Below, piece by piece: positions 3,940 to 8,991 of a stretch of DNA of 8,991 bases. Every line of letters starts with the position of its first letter. Positions within the stretch are counted from its first letter, which is position 1. A model generated the notes under the pieces. It did no database searches. It was given only the letters and a program-made list of their open reading frames with translations, and was not told the DNA's origin. A program made the position numbers and the translations under genes. This DNA is from Synergistales bacterium (GTDB lineage: Bacteria; Synergistota; Synergistia; Synergistales; Synergistaceae), in assembly GCA_026002695.1 (NCBI GenBank), contig BOCB01000062.1, forward strand, positions 1 to 8,991. The letters are read 5' to 3'.

Positions 3940-5519
3940 TCTCCGTCCTTCATTACGCGGTAAGCGTGGAAGAAGTGCGGGACGTACCCCGCGCGGTAGG
4001 CAAGCTCGGTTTTGCCGTATTTCTTGCGCTGCGCGCTCACCATGCCGTGTATCCTGTCATACATGGAGCGCGTCATCTTGTACGCCTTTATCATGTCCGC
4101 GTCCGCGCCCATCACGGCGAGTTCCGCGTCGGTGAATACCTTGCCGAGCATGTCGCCCTGCATAAGGATATTAAAGAAGGTTTCCCTGCCCCGCTTCGAG
4201 GTTACAAGTCCGCCCTTGCGCCCGAATAACCCGGCCTTGCCGAAGATAGCGTCTGCGTTCCGTCCGAACGAGGCTCTCATTCTCTCTTGCGTCTCGTAGG
4301 CTTTTTTCGTCAGCTCATAGAACGGCCTGAATTTCACATGACGCTTCGCGGCCATGTTCGGACTGCCGCCCAAGTCGCGAATCATTTTCAGGTCGTTGCT
4401 CTTGTCTATCGCCTTCCGAACAAGCGTATTCCCGCCCTTCGTGGTCTCCGTGACGGTTGCGGGCGGGGCTTGAAAATACGTCTCCCCGCCCGCCGCCTCG
4501 AGCATACTCTCCTGCCCGTAGTCGGAGCCGAACGTGTTATCTCCCGCGAATATCCTGTCGTACACCTCGCACATGTTGTCCGTGAGTACGCTTTCATGGC
4601 GGCTCACGGTACGCCGCAGCTCGCCCAGCCACTGCTTGAAGTTGAAGAACGCGCGGCGAAGCGCGGGGGTCGGGGCGCTGCCGGTCTCCGCGTAGTCAAT
4701 CATGCCGTCGGCGAACTTTTCATGGTCGCCGAACGCCTGTATCTCCGCCCAGTCCGCTTGGAGCCTCGCGTCGTCGGGGAACGCGGCTGCCTGTATCTCG
4801 ATGAGCTGACGGAACAAATGCCCAAGCTCGTGAACGGAGGTCGAAACGTCCTTGTTCTTCGAGTAGGCAATCCTTATGCCCTTCTTGCCGCCGAAGGTGA
4901 TGGATCCGCGCGGGGCGGAGGCTTTACCCTGGAAATACGTCCCCCCGTCAACGCCCTTCACGAACGTTATTTTCAGCTTCTTGTAAAACTCCTCCGGCGA
5001 AATCCCCTCGCGCATGGAGAACGTCGTCATGGCTGTTGATAGAAGGTCGCCCACGGCATCGGCCTCCGCCTCGCTGTCGCCGATTTGCGCAAGCTGCTTC
5101 TTCACGTCGCCCTTCACGCGGACGACGGACGCGGCGACCGCTTCGGGGTCGGAGTGGTCGAAGGGCGGCTTGCGGTCGGGAGCGGGTTGTGGTATGCTTT
5201 CCTTAATGGAATTCTCCGCTCCCTCTTCGTTGACGCGAGGATTAGGCTCGGAGAGTGTAGCTTCGGTTGAGCCAGAGACCTCGCCGGACGCAACGGAGGA
5301 TTCTTTTTCATATCCAGTCAAAAGCCATGTTTGGCGATTTCCGTTCTTATAAAGGGCAAGGTGTGCTAAATAGCCATCATATTCCATCTCGACTCCGAGC
5401 TCTTCCGCCACCTTAGCTATTTCGCCGTTAATTTCGTCTAGCGTGATGGTTCCGTACATTTGCGAGTCGCGCTTGCCGAACATATTGTGATTGACGCCGT
5501 GAAGCATGAGAATTTTCAT
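3801..5519 (-). CDS. AroQ start fused to a truncated polyvalent mobile-element protein (broken)
   Basis: The start at 5519 has a strong ribosome binding site, the minus-strand complement of 5524-5532 (AGGGGGGAG). Residues 1-47 match the N-terminus of type II 3-dehydroquinate dehydratase: MKILMLHGVNHNMFGKR and MYGTITLDEIN, keeping the active-site Asn12, Arg17 and Tyr22 positions. From about residue 48 the text changes abruptly to a phage-type tail, AHLALYKNGNRQTWLLTGY, which resembles the end of BECR nuclease-like domains. A disordered acidic linker follows (about 72-125). Next is a zincin-like metallopeptidase segment, SITFGGKKGIRIAYS then STSVHELGHLF with H230-E-L-G-H234. Long helical regions continue to VPHFFHAYRVMKDGE. 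After about 3937 the frame is wrong, and the last ~45 residues are Ser/Thr/Arg-rich nonsense. The C-terminal AroQ motifs are absent, so there is no dehydratase activity. The protein is probably non-functional. Confidence 0.65.
   Translation of the reverse strand: MKILMLHGVNHNMFGKRDSQMYGTITLDEINGEIAKVAEELGVEMEYDGYLAHLALYKNGNRQTWLLTGYEKESSVASGEVSGSTEATLSEPNPRVNEEGAENSIKESIPQPAPDRKPPFDHSDPEAVAASVVRVKGDVKKQLAQIGDSEAEADAVGDLLSTAMTTFSMREGISPEEFYKKLKITFVKGVDGGTYFQGKASAPRGSITFGGKKGIRIAYSKNKDVSTSVHELGHLFRQLIEIQAAAFPDDARLQADWAEIQAFGDHEKFADGMIDYAETGSAPTPALRRAFFNFKQWLGELRRTVSRHESVLTDNMCEVYDRIFAGDNTFGSDYGQESMLEAAGGETYFQAPPATVTETTKGGNTLVRKAIDKSNDLKMIRDLGGSPNMAAKRHVKFRPFYELTKKAYETQERMRASFGRNADAIFGKAGLFGRKGGLVTSKRGRETFFNILMQGDMLGKVFTDAELAVMGADADMIKAYKMTRSMYDRIHGMVSAQRKKYGKTELAYRAGYVPHFFHAYRVMKDGEIISITASPVTRRTISTTRSASRPPWRTLSITGYATAGSASMPPTT
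5375..5519 (-). other. aroQ: aroQ 5' fragment (donor segment of the chimera)
   Basis: Codons 1 to about 47 correspond to the first third of AroQ, which dehydrates 3-dehydroquinate in the shikimate pathway. The fragment ends in LGVEMEY, where true AroQ proteins continue with 'ffQSNhEGelid'. The ribosome binding site and upstream region appear to have come with it, so the mobile-element remnant is placed under the expression signals of a housekeeping gene. A complete aroQ is not in this window. Confidence 0.7.
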
Positions 5520-5624
5520 AAAACTCCCCCCTATTATTTTTACAGCCCGTATCGATATCCTACGCCACATTTCACAAGGATCAGCCAAGTCCAATTTTAC
5601 ACCGTTTGCCTATAAACTTACGTA

Positions 5625-5652
5625 TTGACTATCATAAATTTCAGAGTATAAT
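5625..5652 (+). promoter_or_regulatory. Sigma-70 promoter of the ABC importer operon
   Basis: TTGACT (5625-5630), 16 bases, then a perfect TATAAT (5647-5652). The start would be near 5659. It is the only strong rightward promoter I see upstream of the binding-protein gene and implies an unusually long untranslated leader. Confidence 0.75.
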
Positions 5653-5710
5653 AACTTAATACATATAGATAATATATGATTATATGTGTATAGGTAATTA
5701 GCTGATATTG

Positions 5711-5719
5711 AAAGGAGGT
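5711..5719 (+). other. Orphan consensus Shine-Dalgarno in the leader
   Basis: AAAGGAGGT is a full complement to the usual 16S 3' end, yet no ATG, GTG or TTG lies 4-14 bases downstream. The first candidate, a TTG at 5749-5751, is about 30 bases away and opens only a 24-codon frame. It could be a ribosome standby site, the relic of a lost gene, or chance. Confidence 0.35.
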
Positions 5720-5746
5720 CCGCCGAGGGTTCCATTTACGCTCACT

Positions 5747-5762
5747 ACTTGTATATACAGGT
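5747..5762. promoter_or_regulatory. Operator-like 16-bp palindrome in the leader
   Basis: ACTTGTAT followed by ATACAGGT: the halves are reverse complements with a single mismatch. The TTGTATATACA core looks like operators of GntR-type repressors, but no regulator gene is present to link to it. It lies about 90 bases downstream of the predicted transcript start, so it could act as a roadblock site or as an RNA hairpin. Confidence 0.45.
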
Positions 5763-5771
5763 CTTATCGTG

Positions 5772-5809
5772 GCGCCGCAAAAGCTTGTTACTGACTTGCA
5801 TGTCGGCGC
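5772..5809 (+). other. GC-rich leader hairpin with a competing upstream partner
   Basis: GCGCCG (5772-5777) pairs with CGGCGC (5804-5809). The same CGGCG can instead pair with CGCCG at 5721-5725, next to the orphan Shine-Dalgarno. Two exclusive pairings in a long leader are compatible with a regulatory RNA, but I could not match it to a known riboswitch. Confidence 0.3.
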
Positions 5810-5829
5810 ATCTCCCGCATTAAGAGCGT

Positions 5830-5873
5830 TCGCGTAAGTAAACGCGATTGATTATGTCCTAACTAATTTAGTT
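5830..5873 (+). repeat. Two small inverted repeats before the binding-protein start
   Basis: TCGCGT (5830-5835) pairs with ACGCGA (5842-5847) around a six-base loop. A little further on, AACTAA-T-TTAGTT (5861-5873) is a perfect palindrome ending 2 bases before the ribosome binding site GGAGGA (5875-5880). Both could affect translation initiation of the operon. Confidence 0.35.
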
Positions 5874-5885
5874 TGGAGGAATGTA

Positions 5886-6893
5886 ATGATGAAACGCTTT
5901 TTAGCAATCGCCTTGGTGGCGATATTCGCGCTCATGCTGTTCACGCCCGGAGAATCATCCGCGGCAGCGAAGAAACTGACTAAGATCAACTTGGTCAGAA
6001 CCACGTCGTTGTGCGGAATCCCGACAATCGTCGCGTTTGAGCAGGGTTACTTCGCGGAAGAGGGCTACGATGTGGAACTCATCACCGCCGACAGCGAAAC
6101 CCGCAAGCTCGGCCTCAACAACGGCACTTTGCCCCTTGCCAACTGGGACTACGCCTATTTCCCATCCATCGAGAACGGCCTCGGCATCAAAGTTGTGGAT
6201 GGGCTGCACAGAGGCTGCATAACCATAATCGTTCCGAACGATTCGCCGATTAAGACGGTACACGACCTGAAAGGCAAGAAAATTGCCATTCAAGAGCTCG
6301 GAGCTACCGAACATCAGGTTACCGTCGTGTGGCTTGAAACCAACGGAATCAAGGCCGCCGCGAACGAGGAAGTCGAACTTATCCCCTACGGCGACGGCAA
6401 CCTTGAGGTTGAAGCCGCGAGAAAAGGCGAGGTCGACGCGGTCGCCATATGGGATCCGATCGGCGCGCAGGCATTGGAGAAGGGTTTCCGCAAAATCTTT
6501 GACTTGCACGACACGCCGCCGTTTGCGGGCAGATATTGCTGTTTCCTGATGGCTTCGGAGAAGGTTCTCAAGAGCGATCCAAAGCAGATACCGGCGTTGC
6601 TTCGCGCCTATCACAAAGCGCAGGACTTCATCTACAAGAACCCGGAGAAGGCCGCTAAAATCGTCATCGACAAGAAATACATCAATGTTGACGACGTTGC
6701 CCTCGCGGTCAAGCTGATCAAGAACTATGACTATCCCACATACGATGACAGGCGCAAGGGCACCACGAACGTCTATGAAGATGTGGTGTATTTCAGCCAG
6801 AAGCTGATCGATCTCGGTTACCTGAAGTCGTCGAAGGACGCGAAAGTGATCGCCGGGAAGATTTACCAAGAAGTCAAGACCAACGACTATTAA
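5886..6893 (+). CDS. ABC importer substrate-binding protein, NMT1/SsuA-like
   Basis: This is the periplasmic protein that captures the solute and delivers it to the permease. The 335 residues begin with a Sec signal peptide: basic MMKR, hydrophobic core about 5-20, likely cleavage after SSA near 26. There is no lipobox cysteine, so it should be free in a periplasm. The mature part follows the NMT1/SsuA/TauA/ThiY pattern: a first strand KINLVRTTS, then GIPTIVAFEQGYFAEEGYDVEL, a hinge region VPNDSPIKTVHDLKGKKIAI and an AVAIWDP segment near 186-192. The subfamily motif DGLHRGC is notable. Family members bind sulfonates, nitrate, taurine, pyrimidine precursors or other small organics. The sequence does not tell which. 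GGAGGA at 5875-5880 serves ATG 5886 or, with better spacing, ATG 5889. The permease follows after one base. The gene is intact. Confidence 0.88.
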   Translation: MMKRFLAIALVAIFALMLFTPGESSAAAKKLTKINLVRTTSLCGIPTIVAFEQGYFAEEGYDVELITADSETRKLGLNNGTLPLANWDYAYFPSIENGLGIKVVDGLHRGCITIIVPNDSPIKTVHDLKGKKIAIQELGATEHQVTVVWLETNGIKAAANEEVELIPYGDGNLEVEAARKGEVDAVAIWDPIGAQALEKGFRKIFDLHDTPPFAGRYCCFLMASEKVLKSDPKQIPALLRAYHKAQDFIYKNPEKAAKIVIDKKYINVDDVALAVKLIKNYDYPTYDDRRKGTTNVYEDVVYFSQKLIDLGYLKSSKDAKVIAGKIYQEVKTNDY

Positions 6894-6894
6894 T

Positions 6895-7863
6895 ATGGGC
6901 AGCGTGAGGTACGGCACTTCGATACTCCTCACGGTCTTGGGATTCGGGCTGGCGCTTGGCGCCAGCCTCGTAATCCCCTCGCAGGACGCGAGCGTCAACG
7001 ACGCGGCGTACAGGGTAATCCTTGCGGGGCTTATCGCGCTATACCTCGGAGGCGGCGTGTTCTCGTGGCCCAATCCGGTTCGCCGGGAGAAGTTCGTCAA
7101 ACGCGCGCAGTTCAGGTTCGTCATGGGGCTCGTTTTGCTCACGTGGGATTTGCTCGGCACGAAGTTCGGCATACTGCCGATGCCGTTTTTCCCGGGACCG
7201 TCTAAAATCGCTTGGGTGTTTGTGGATGAGCGCGCGTTTTTGTTTACAAACTTACTCTTTTCCATACGGCTTTTTTTCTGCGGTTTCGTCAGCGGCGTAG
7301 TGCTGGGGGTAGGAACCGGGATAATCATCGGTTGGTTTGTGCGGGCAAACTATTGGATTATGCCCGTGCTGAAAATGACGGGCGTTATCCCCGCCGTGGC
7401 GTGGATGCCTTTCGCTCTGACGGTGTTCCCGTCGTCGTTCATAGCGGGCTGCTTTTTGGTGTCCATGTGCGCGTGGTTTCCGATTGGGTTTCAGACCGCG
7501 CGGGGTATGCAGAGCACGCAAAAGGCCTACTTTGAAGCAGCGCAGACTTTGGGCGGAGGACGCCTTTACGCCTTGCTCCACGTCGCCCTGCCGAACGCTC
7601 TGCCGTCGATTTTTACGGGTGTTTCGACAGCGAACGGACTTGCGTTCACGACGCTCGTTATAACGGAAATGATGGGCGCGCGGGGCGGCCTCGGCTATTA
7701 CATCAACTGGGCAAAGGCTTGGTCAAGCTATTATAAGGTTTACGCCGCGATTATCATTATGGCGATTTTGTTCAGCCTGATTATGAAAATTATAGCGGTG
7801 ATTCAGGATAGAGCGCTGATCTGGCAAAGGGGGCTGACTTCAAGTGTCGAAGAGCGTGGTTGA
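6895..7863 (+). CDS. ABC importer permease with an N-terminal membrane extension
   Basis: This is the inner-membrane channel of the importer. The 322 residues contain the BPD_transp_1 domain from about 115 to 305. Its EAA loop, EAAQTLGGGRLYALLHVALP (about 214-233), docks with the ATPase, and a GARGGLGYYI segment (261-270) is typical of the SsuC/TauC/NrtB group. Before this core are about 110 residues with three hydrophobic stretches (about 8-28, 41-57, 75-92). That is longer than the single leading helix usual in SsuC, so the protein probably has two more helices than normal. The start lies one base after the binding-protein stop with only a weak ribosome binding site, suggesting translational coupling. 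The end overlaps the ATPase start by 20 bases. Confidence 0.88.
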   Translation: MGSVRYGTSILLTVLGFGLALGASLVIPSQDASVNDAAYRVILAGLIALYLGGGVFSWPNPVRREKFVKRAQFRFVMGLVLLTWDLLGTKFGILPMPFFPGPSKIAWVFVDERAFLFTNLLFSIRLFFCGFVSGVVLGVGTGIIIGWFVRANYWIMPVLKMTGVIPAVAWMPFALTVFPSSFIAGCFLVSMCAWFPIGFQTARGMQSTQKAYFEAAQTLGGGRLYALLHVALPNALPSIFTGVSTANGLAFTTLVITEMMGARGGLGYYINWAKAWSSYYKVYAAIIIMAILFSLIMKIIAVIQDRALIWQRGLTSSVEERG

Positions 7864-8626
7864 GGTTGAGGGCGTTTCACGCACATATACGACCATGCGC
7901 GGCGAAAACGTGCACGCGCTTGAGGATGTCAGTCTTTCGGTCAATGATGGCGAGTTTGTGTCCCTGATAGGCGCGAGCGGCTGCGGCAAGACGACGCTTT
8001 TGCGCCTCATCTCGGGTCTTGACAAACCGCAGGCCGGAACACTCGCGCTAAAGGGCGAGCCAATACTTGCCCCGTCGCCTGAGATCGGCTATGTGTTTCA
8101 GCAGCACAGTCTGTTCCCGTGGCTGACAATAGAGAACAATATCGCGGCGGGGCTGAAAGCTCGTCACGTCTACAAGCAATTCAAAGGCGATGTTCCTAAG
8201 TATATCAGCCTCGTGGGGCTTGACGGCTTTGAGAATTACTATCCGCATCAAATTTCGGGCGGCATGGCGCAGCGGGCGGCGATCGCGCGGTCGCTGATAA
8301 ACCGTCCGTCGGCGCTGCTGCTCGACGAGCCTATGGGAGCGCTCGACTCCTTCACGCGGGCCGACTTGCAGGATAAATTGCTTGAAATTTGGAGAGCGGA
8401 CGGCGCAACGATGATTCTTGTCACGCACGACATTGACGAGGCGATTTATCTGTCCGACAGAATTGTCATTATGACGCCGCGCCCAGGTAAAATCAGCGAG
8501 ATATTGGAAGTAAAGTTCCCGCATCCGCGCCACAGGGGCGGCGTGGAGTTTCTCAGCCTCAGAGGCGTGATTTTGGAAAAACTCAACTTGGCGAGCGCGC
8601 TGCCTCACCCCGAATATAAGATATAG
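7844..8626 (+). CDS. ABC importer ATP-binding protein, SsuB/TauB-like
   Basis: This is the cytoplasmic ATPase that powers uptake. All nucleotide-binding motifs are present in 260 residues: Walker A GASGCGKT (43-50), Q-loop VFQQ (84-87), signature ISGGMAQR (137-144, with Met where many have Gln or Glu), Walker B ALLLDEP (157-163), D-loop GALD (165-168) and switch His195 in LVTHDIDEA. FPWLT after the Q-loop is characteristic of the nitrate/sulfonate/taurine type. The start is GTG at 7844 inside the end of the permease gene, with AAGGGGG at 7827-7833 ten bases upstream. It is the last gene of the operon. A hairpin follows at 8650-8680. Confidence 0.9.
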   Translation: MSKSVVEVEGVSRTYTTMRGENVHALEDVSLSVNDGEFVSLIGASGCGKTTLLRLISGLDKPQAGTLALKGEPILAPSPEIGYVFQQHSLFPWLTIENNIAAGLKARHVYKQFKGDVPKYISLVGLDGFENYYPHQISGGMAQRAAIARSLINRPSALLLDEPMGALDSFTRADLQDKLLEIWRADGATMILVTHDIDEAIYLSDRIVIMTPRPGKISEILEVKFPHPRHRGGVEFLSLRGVILEKLNLASALPHPEYKI

Positions 8627-8649
8627 GAGCGAAACAAGGATAGTGCGGC

Positions 8650-8680
8650 AGGAGGCCTCTTAATTAATGGGAGGCCTCCT
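8650..8680. terminator. Perfect 10-bp GC-rich hairpin without a U-tract
   Basis: AGGAGGCCTC (8650-8659) and GAGGCCTCCT (8671-8680) pair perfectly around an 11-base loop containing the palindrome TTAATTAA. It lies 24 bases after the ATPase stop and directly beside the end of the convergent hydroxyacid dehydrogenase remnant, where a bidirectional terminator would be useful. Neither side has a T-run, so it is an atypical terminator or a transcript-end stabiliser. Confidence 0.5.
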
Positions 8681-8682
8681 AC

Positions 8683-8874
8683 TCAACCGTACCATCCAAC
8701 GTGAGGAGTGAAGAAAACCTTTGGATTACTGAAAATCGGGTGATCGAATACGCCCTGTTCCGGCAGATGCTCGTTTTCAACCACATCCAACGCGGCGCCG
8801 CGTAGCTGCCCCGCATTTAAGGCTTCATTGAGAGCATCCGGATCGACGTGGCTTCCCCTCGCCGTAGTATAGTG
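8683..8874 (-). pseudogene. Remnant of a D-2-hydroxyacid dehydrogenase
   Basis: The frame contains a clear internal piece of the NAD-binding domain of D-isomer-specific 2-hydroxyacid dehydrogenases: TTARGSHVDPDALNEAL, then GQLRGAALDVVENEHLPE, then VFFTPHVGW. This includes the TPH histidine and the downstream part of the 'iNTARG' signature, with Thr in place of the usual Asn. These enzymes reduce 2-keto acids such as glyoxylate, hydroxypyruvate or pyruvate, or oxidise phosphoglycerate. Only about 64 of roughly 320 residues remain. The front is missing before TTARG, and a TGA stop cuts the protein directly after GWYG, where intact enzymes continue for another 20-40 residues. An open frame runs back to 8961, but that part shows no similarity and is overlapped by another reading frame. 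The remnant is certainly not an active enzyme. Confidence 0.75.
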
Positions 8875-8881
8875 CTTTAAC

Positions 8882-8991
8882 TTAAGAATAATTAATACCG
8901 AAATATCTATGTATGGCGGTTTCGAGATTTTCAGAATCGGGCAAGATGTCAGCCAAAGCACGTTTCATATTTGCCCGTCTTTTTTCAATCG
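8882..8991 (-). CDS. C-terminal end of an unrecognised gene, cut by the window edge
   Basis: Entering from the right edge, a frame reads IEKRRANMKRALADILP, then ENLETAIHRYFGINYS and a TAA stop at 8884-8882. About 36 codons are visible and the frame may continue beyond the window. The composition is protein-like, with alternating charged and hydrophobic residues as in a C-terminal helix, but I recognise no family. If it is instead a separate short gene, the ATG at 8968 would start a 28-residue peptide, although no good ribosome binding site is seen. It ends about 8 bases before the dehydrogenase remnant begins. Confidence 0.35.
   Translation of the reverse strand, partial: IEKRRANMKRALADILPDSENLETAIHRYFGINYS

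Larger units (their letters stand above)
5520..5885. other. Divergent intergenic region between the chimera and the ABC operon
   Basis: There are no convincing genes here. It contains a clear rightward promoter (5625-5652), an AT-rich stretch with an imperfect inverted repeat (ATACATATA near 5660 against TATATGTGTAT near 5685), and a leader of about 230 nt before the binding-protein gene. I did not find a convincing promoter for the leftward chimera. Confidence 0.6.

Noticed and set aside
3380..5039. Several plus-strand frames of 87-250 codons opposite the polyvalent gene
   Set aside because: The minus-strand reading has recognisable motifs (HELGH, PLxRFG-like, AroQ). The plus-strand readings are His/Arg/Ala-rich shadows without ribosome binding sites.
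5520..5594. Upstream extension of the aroQ chimera to 5594 (25 more residues)
   Set aside because: AroQ proteins start at MKIL, and a strong ribosome binding site sits directly before the ATG at 5519.
5711..5823. Leader peptide gene after the orphan Shine-Dalgarno
   Set aside because: The nearest start (TTG at 5749) is about 30 bases away and encodes only 24 residues with no conserved feature.
5700..5885. Known riboswitch (guanidine-I, TPP, fluoride, THF considered)
   Set aside because: I compared from memory with their conserved cores and found no convincing match. Left as an uncharacterised leader.
5955..7328. Long minus-strand frame (457 codons) opposite the binding protein and permease
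   Set aside because: It is a shadow of two convincingly identified genes in GC-rich sequence. Its translation shows no domain.
8048..8608. Minus-strand frame of 186 codons opposite the ATPase
   Set aside because: A shadow of an ATPase with every motif intact. The translation is Arg-rich and featureless.
1..8991. CRISPR array, tRNA, rRNA or complete insertion sequence
   Set aside because: No regularly spaced repeats, no tRNA-like cloverleaf with conserved T-loop, no ribosomal RNA sequence and no transposase reading frame were seen.

Overview
The window looks like a bacterial chromosome carrying a decaying accessory region next to an intact transporter operon. The host is probably an anaerobic diderm. 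The periplasmic binding protein has a plain Sec signal peptide without a lipobox cysteine, which suits an outer-membrane bacterium. The overall flavour (AroQ type, polyvalent mobile-element protein, binding-protein subfamily) made me think of Synergistota or Negativicutes. That is an impression from memory, not a demonstrated assignment.

Layout. Positions 1-318 hold a divergent regulatory region. A leftward gene starts at the very edge (ATG at 6-4, good Shine-Dalgarno, extended -10), and a rightward promoter (TTGACA / TATTAT) serves the next genes. Positions 319-1305 encode a Panacea-domain (SocA/DUF4065-like) antitoxin followed by a MazF/PemK-like toxin candidate whose first codons lie in another frame. 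Positions 1386-1445 hold a compact palindromic element that could fold as a three-way junction just before the ribosome binding site of a small antitoxin-like gene (1455-1679) that has no recognisable toxin. Positions 1755-2665 encode one conserved hypothetical protein split in two by a frameshift.

On the minus strand, 5519 down to 2672 is a broken gene. Its first ~47 codons are the start of aroQ (type II 3-dehydroquinate dehydratase). These are fused in frame to a truncated large polyvalent protein of the PLxRFG/phage type, with a BECR-like tail fragment, an HELGH metallopeptidase motif and a PLxRFG-like C-terminal region. That protein is then broken by two further frame changes near 3937 and 3699.

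Positions 5520-5885 are a divergent intergenic region. It has a strong rightward sigma-70 promoter (TTGACT-16-TATAAT) and a leader of about 230 nt containing an operator-like palindrome, an orphan consensus Shine-Dalgarno and several hairpins. It drives an intact three-gene ABC importer operon (5886-8626): NMT1/SsuA-type binding protein, permease and ATPase. Together these take up a small organic solute of unknown identity. A perfect 10-bp GC-rich hairpin follows.

The right edge (8683-8991, minus strand) holds a remnant of a D-2-hydroxyacid dehydrogenase abutting the C-terminal end of an unrecognised gene.

Main theme: the ABC operon is clean, whereas nearly every gene in 950-5520 and at 8683-8881 is frameshifted, truncated or chimeric. 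This is either a graveyard of mobile and toxin-antitoxin genes or, less likely, locally poor assembly.
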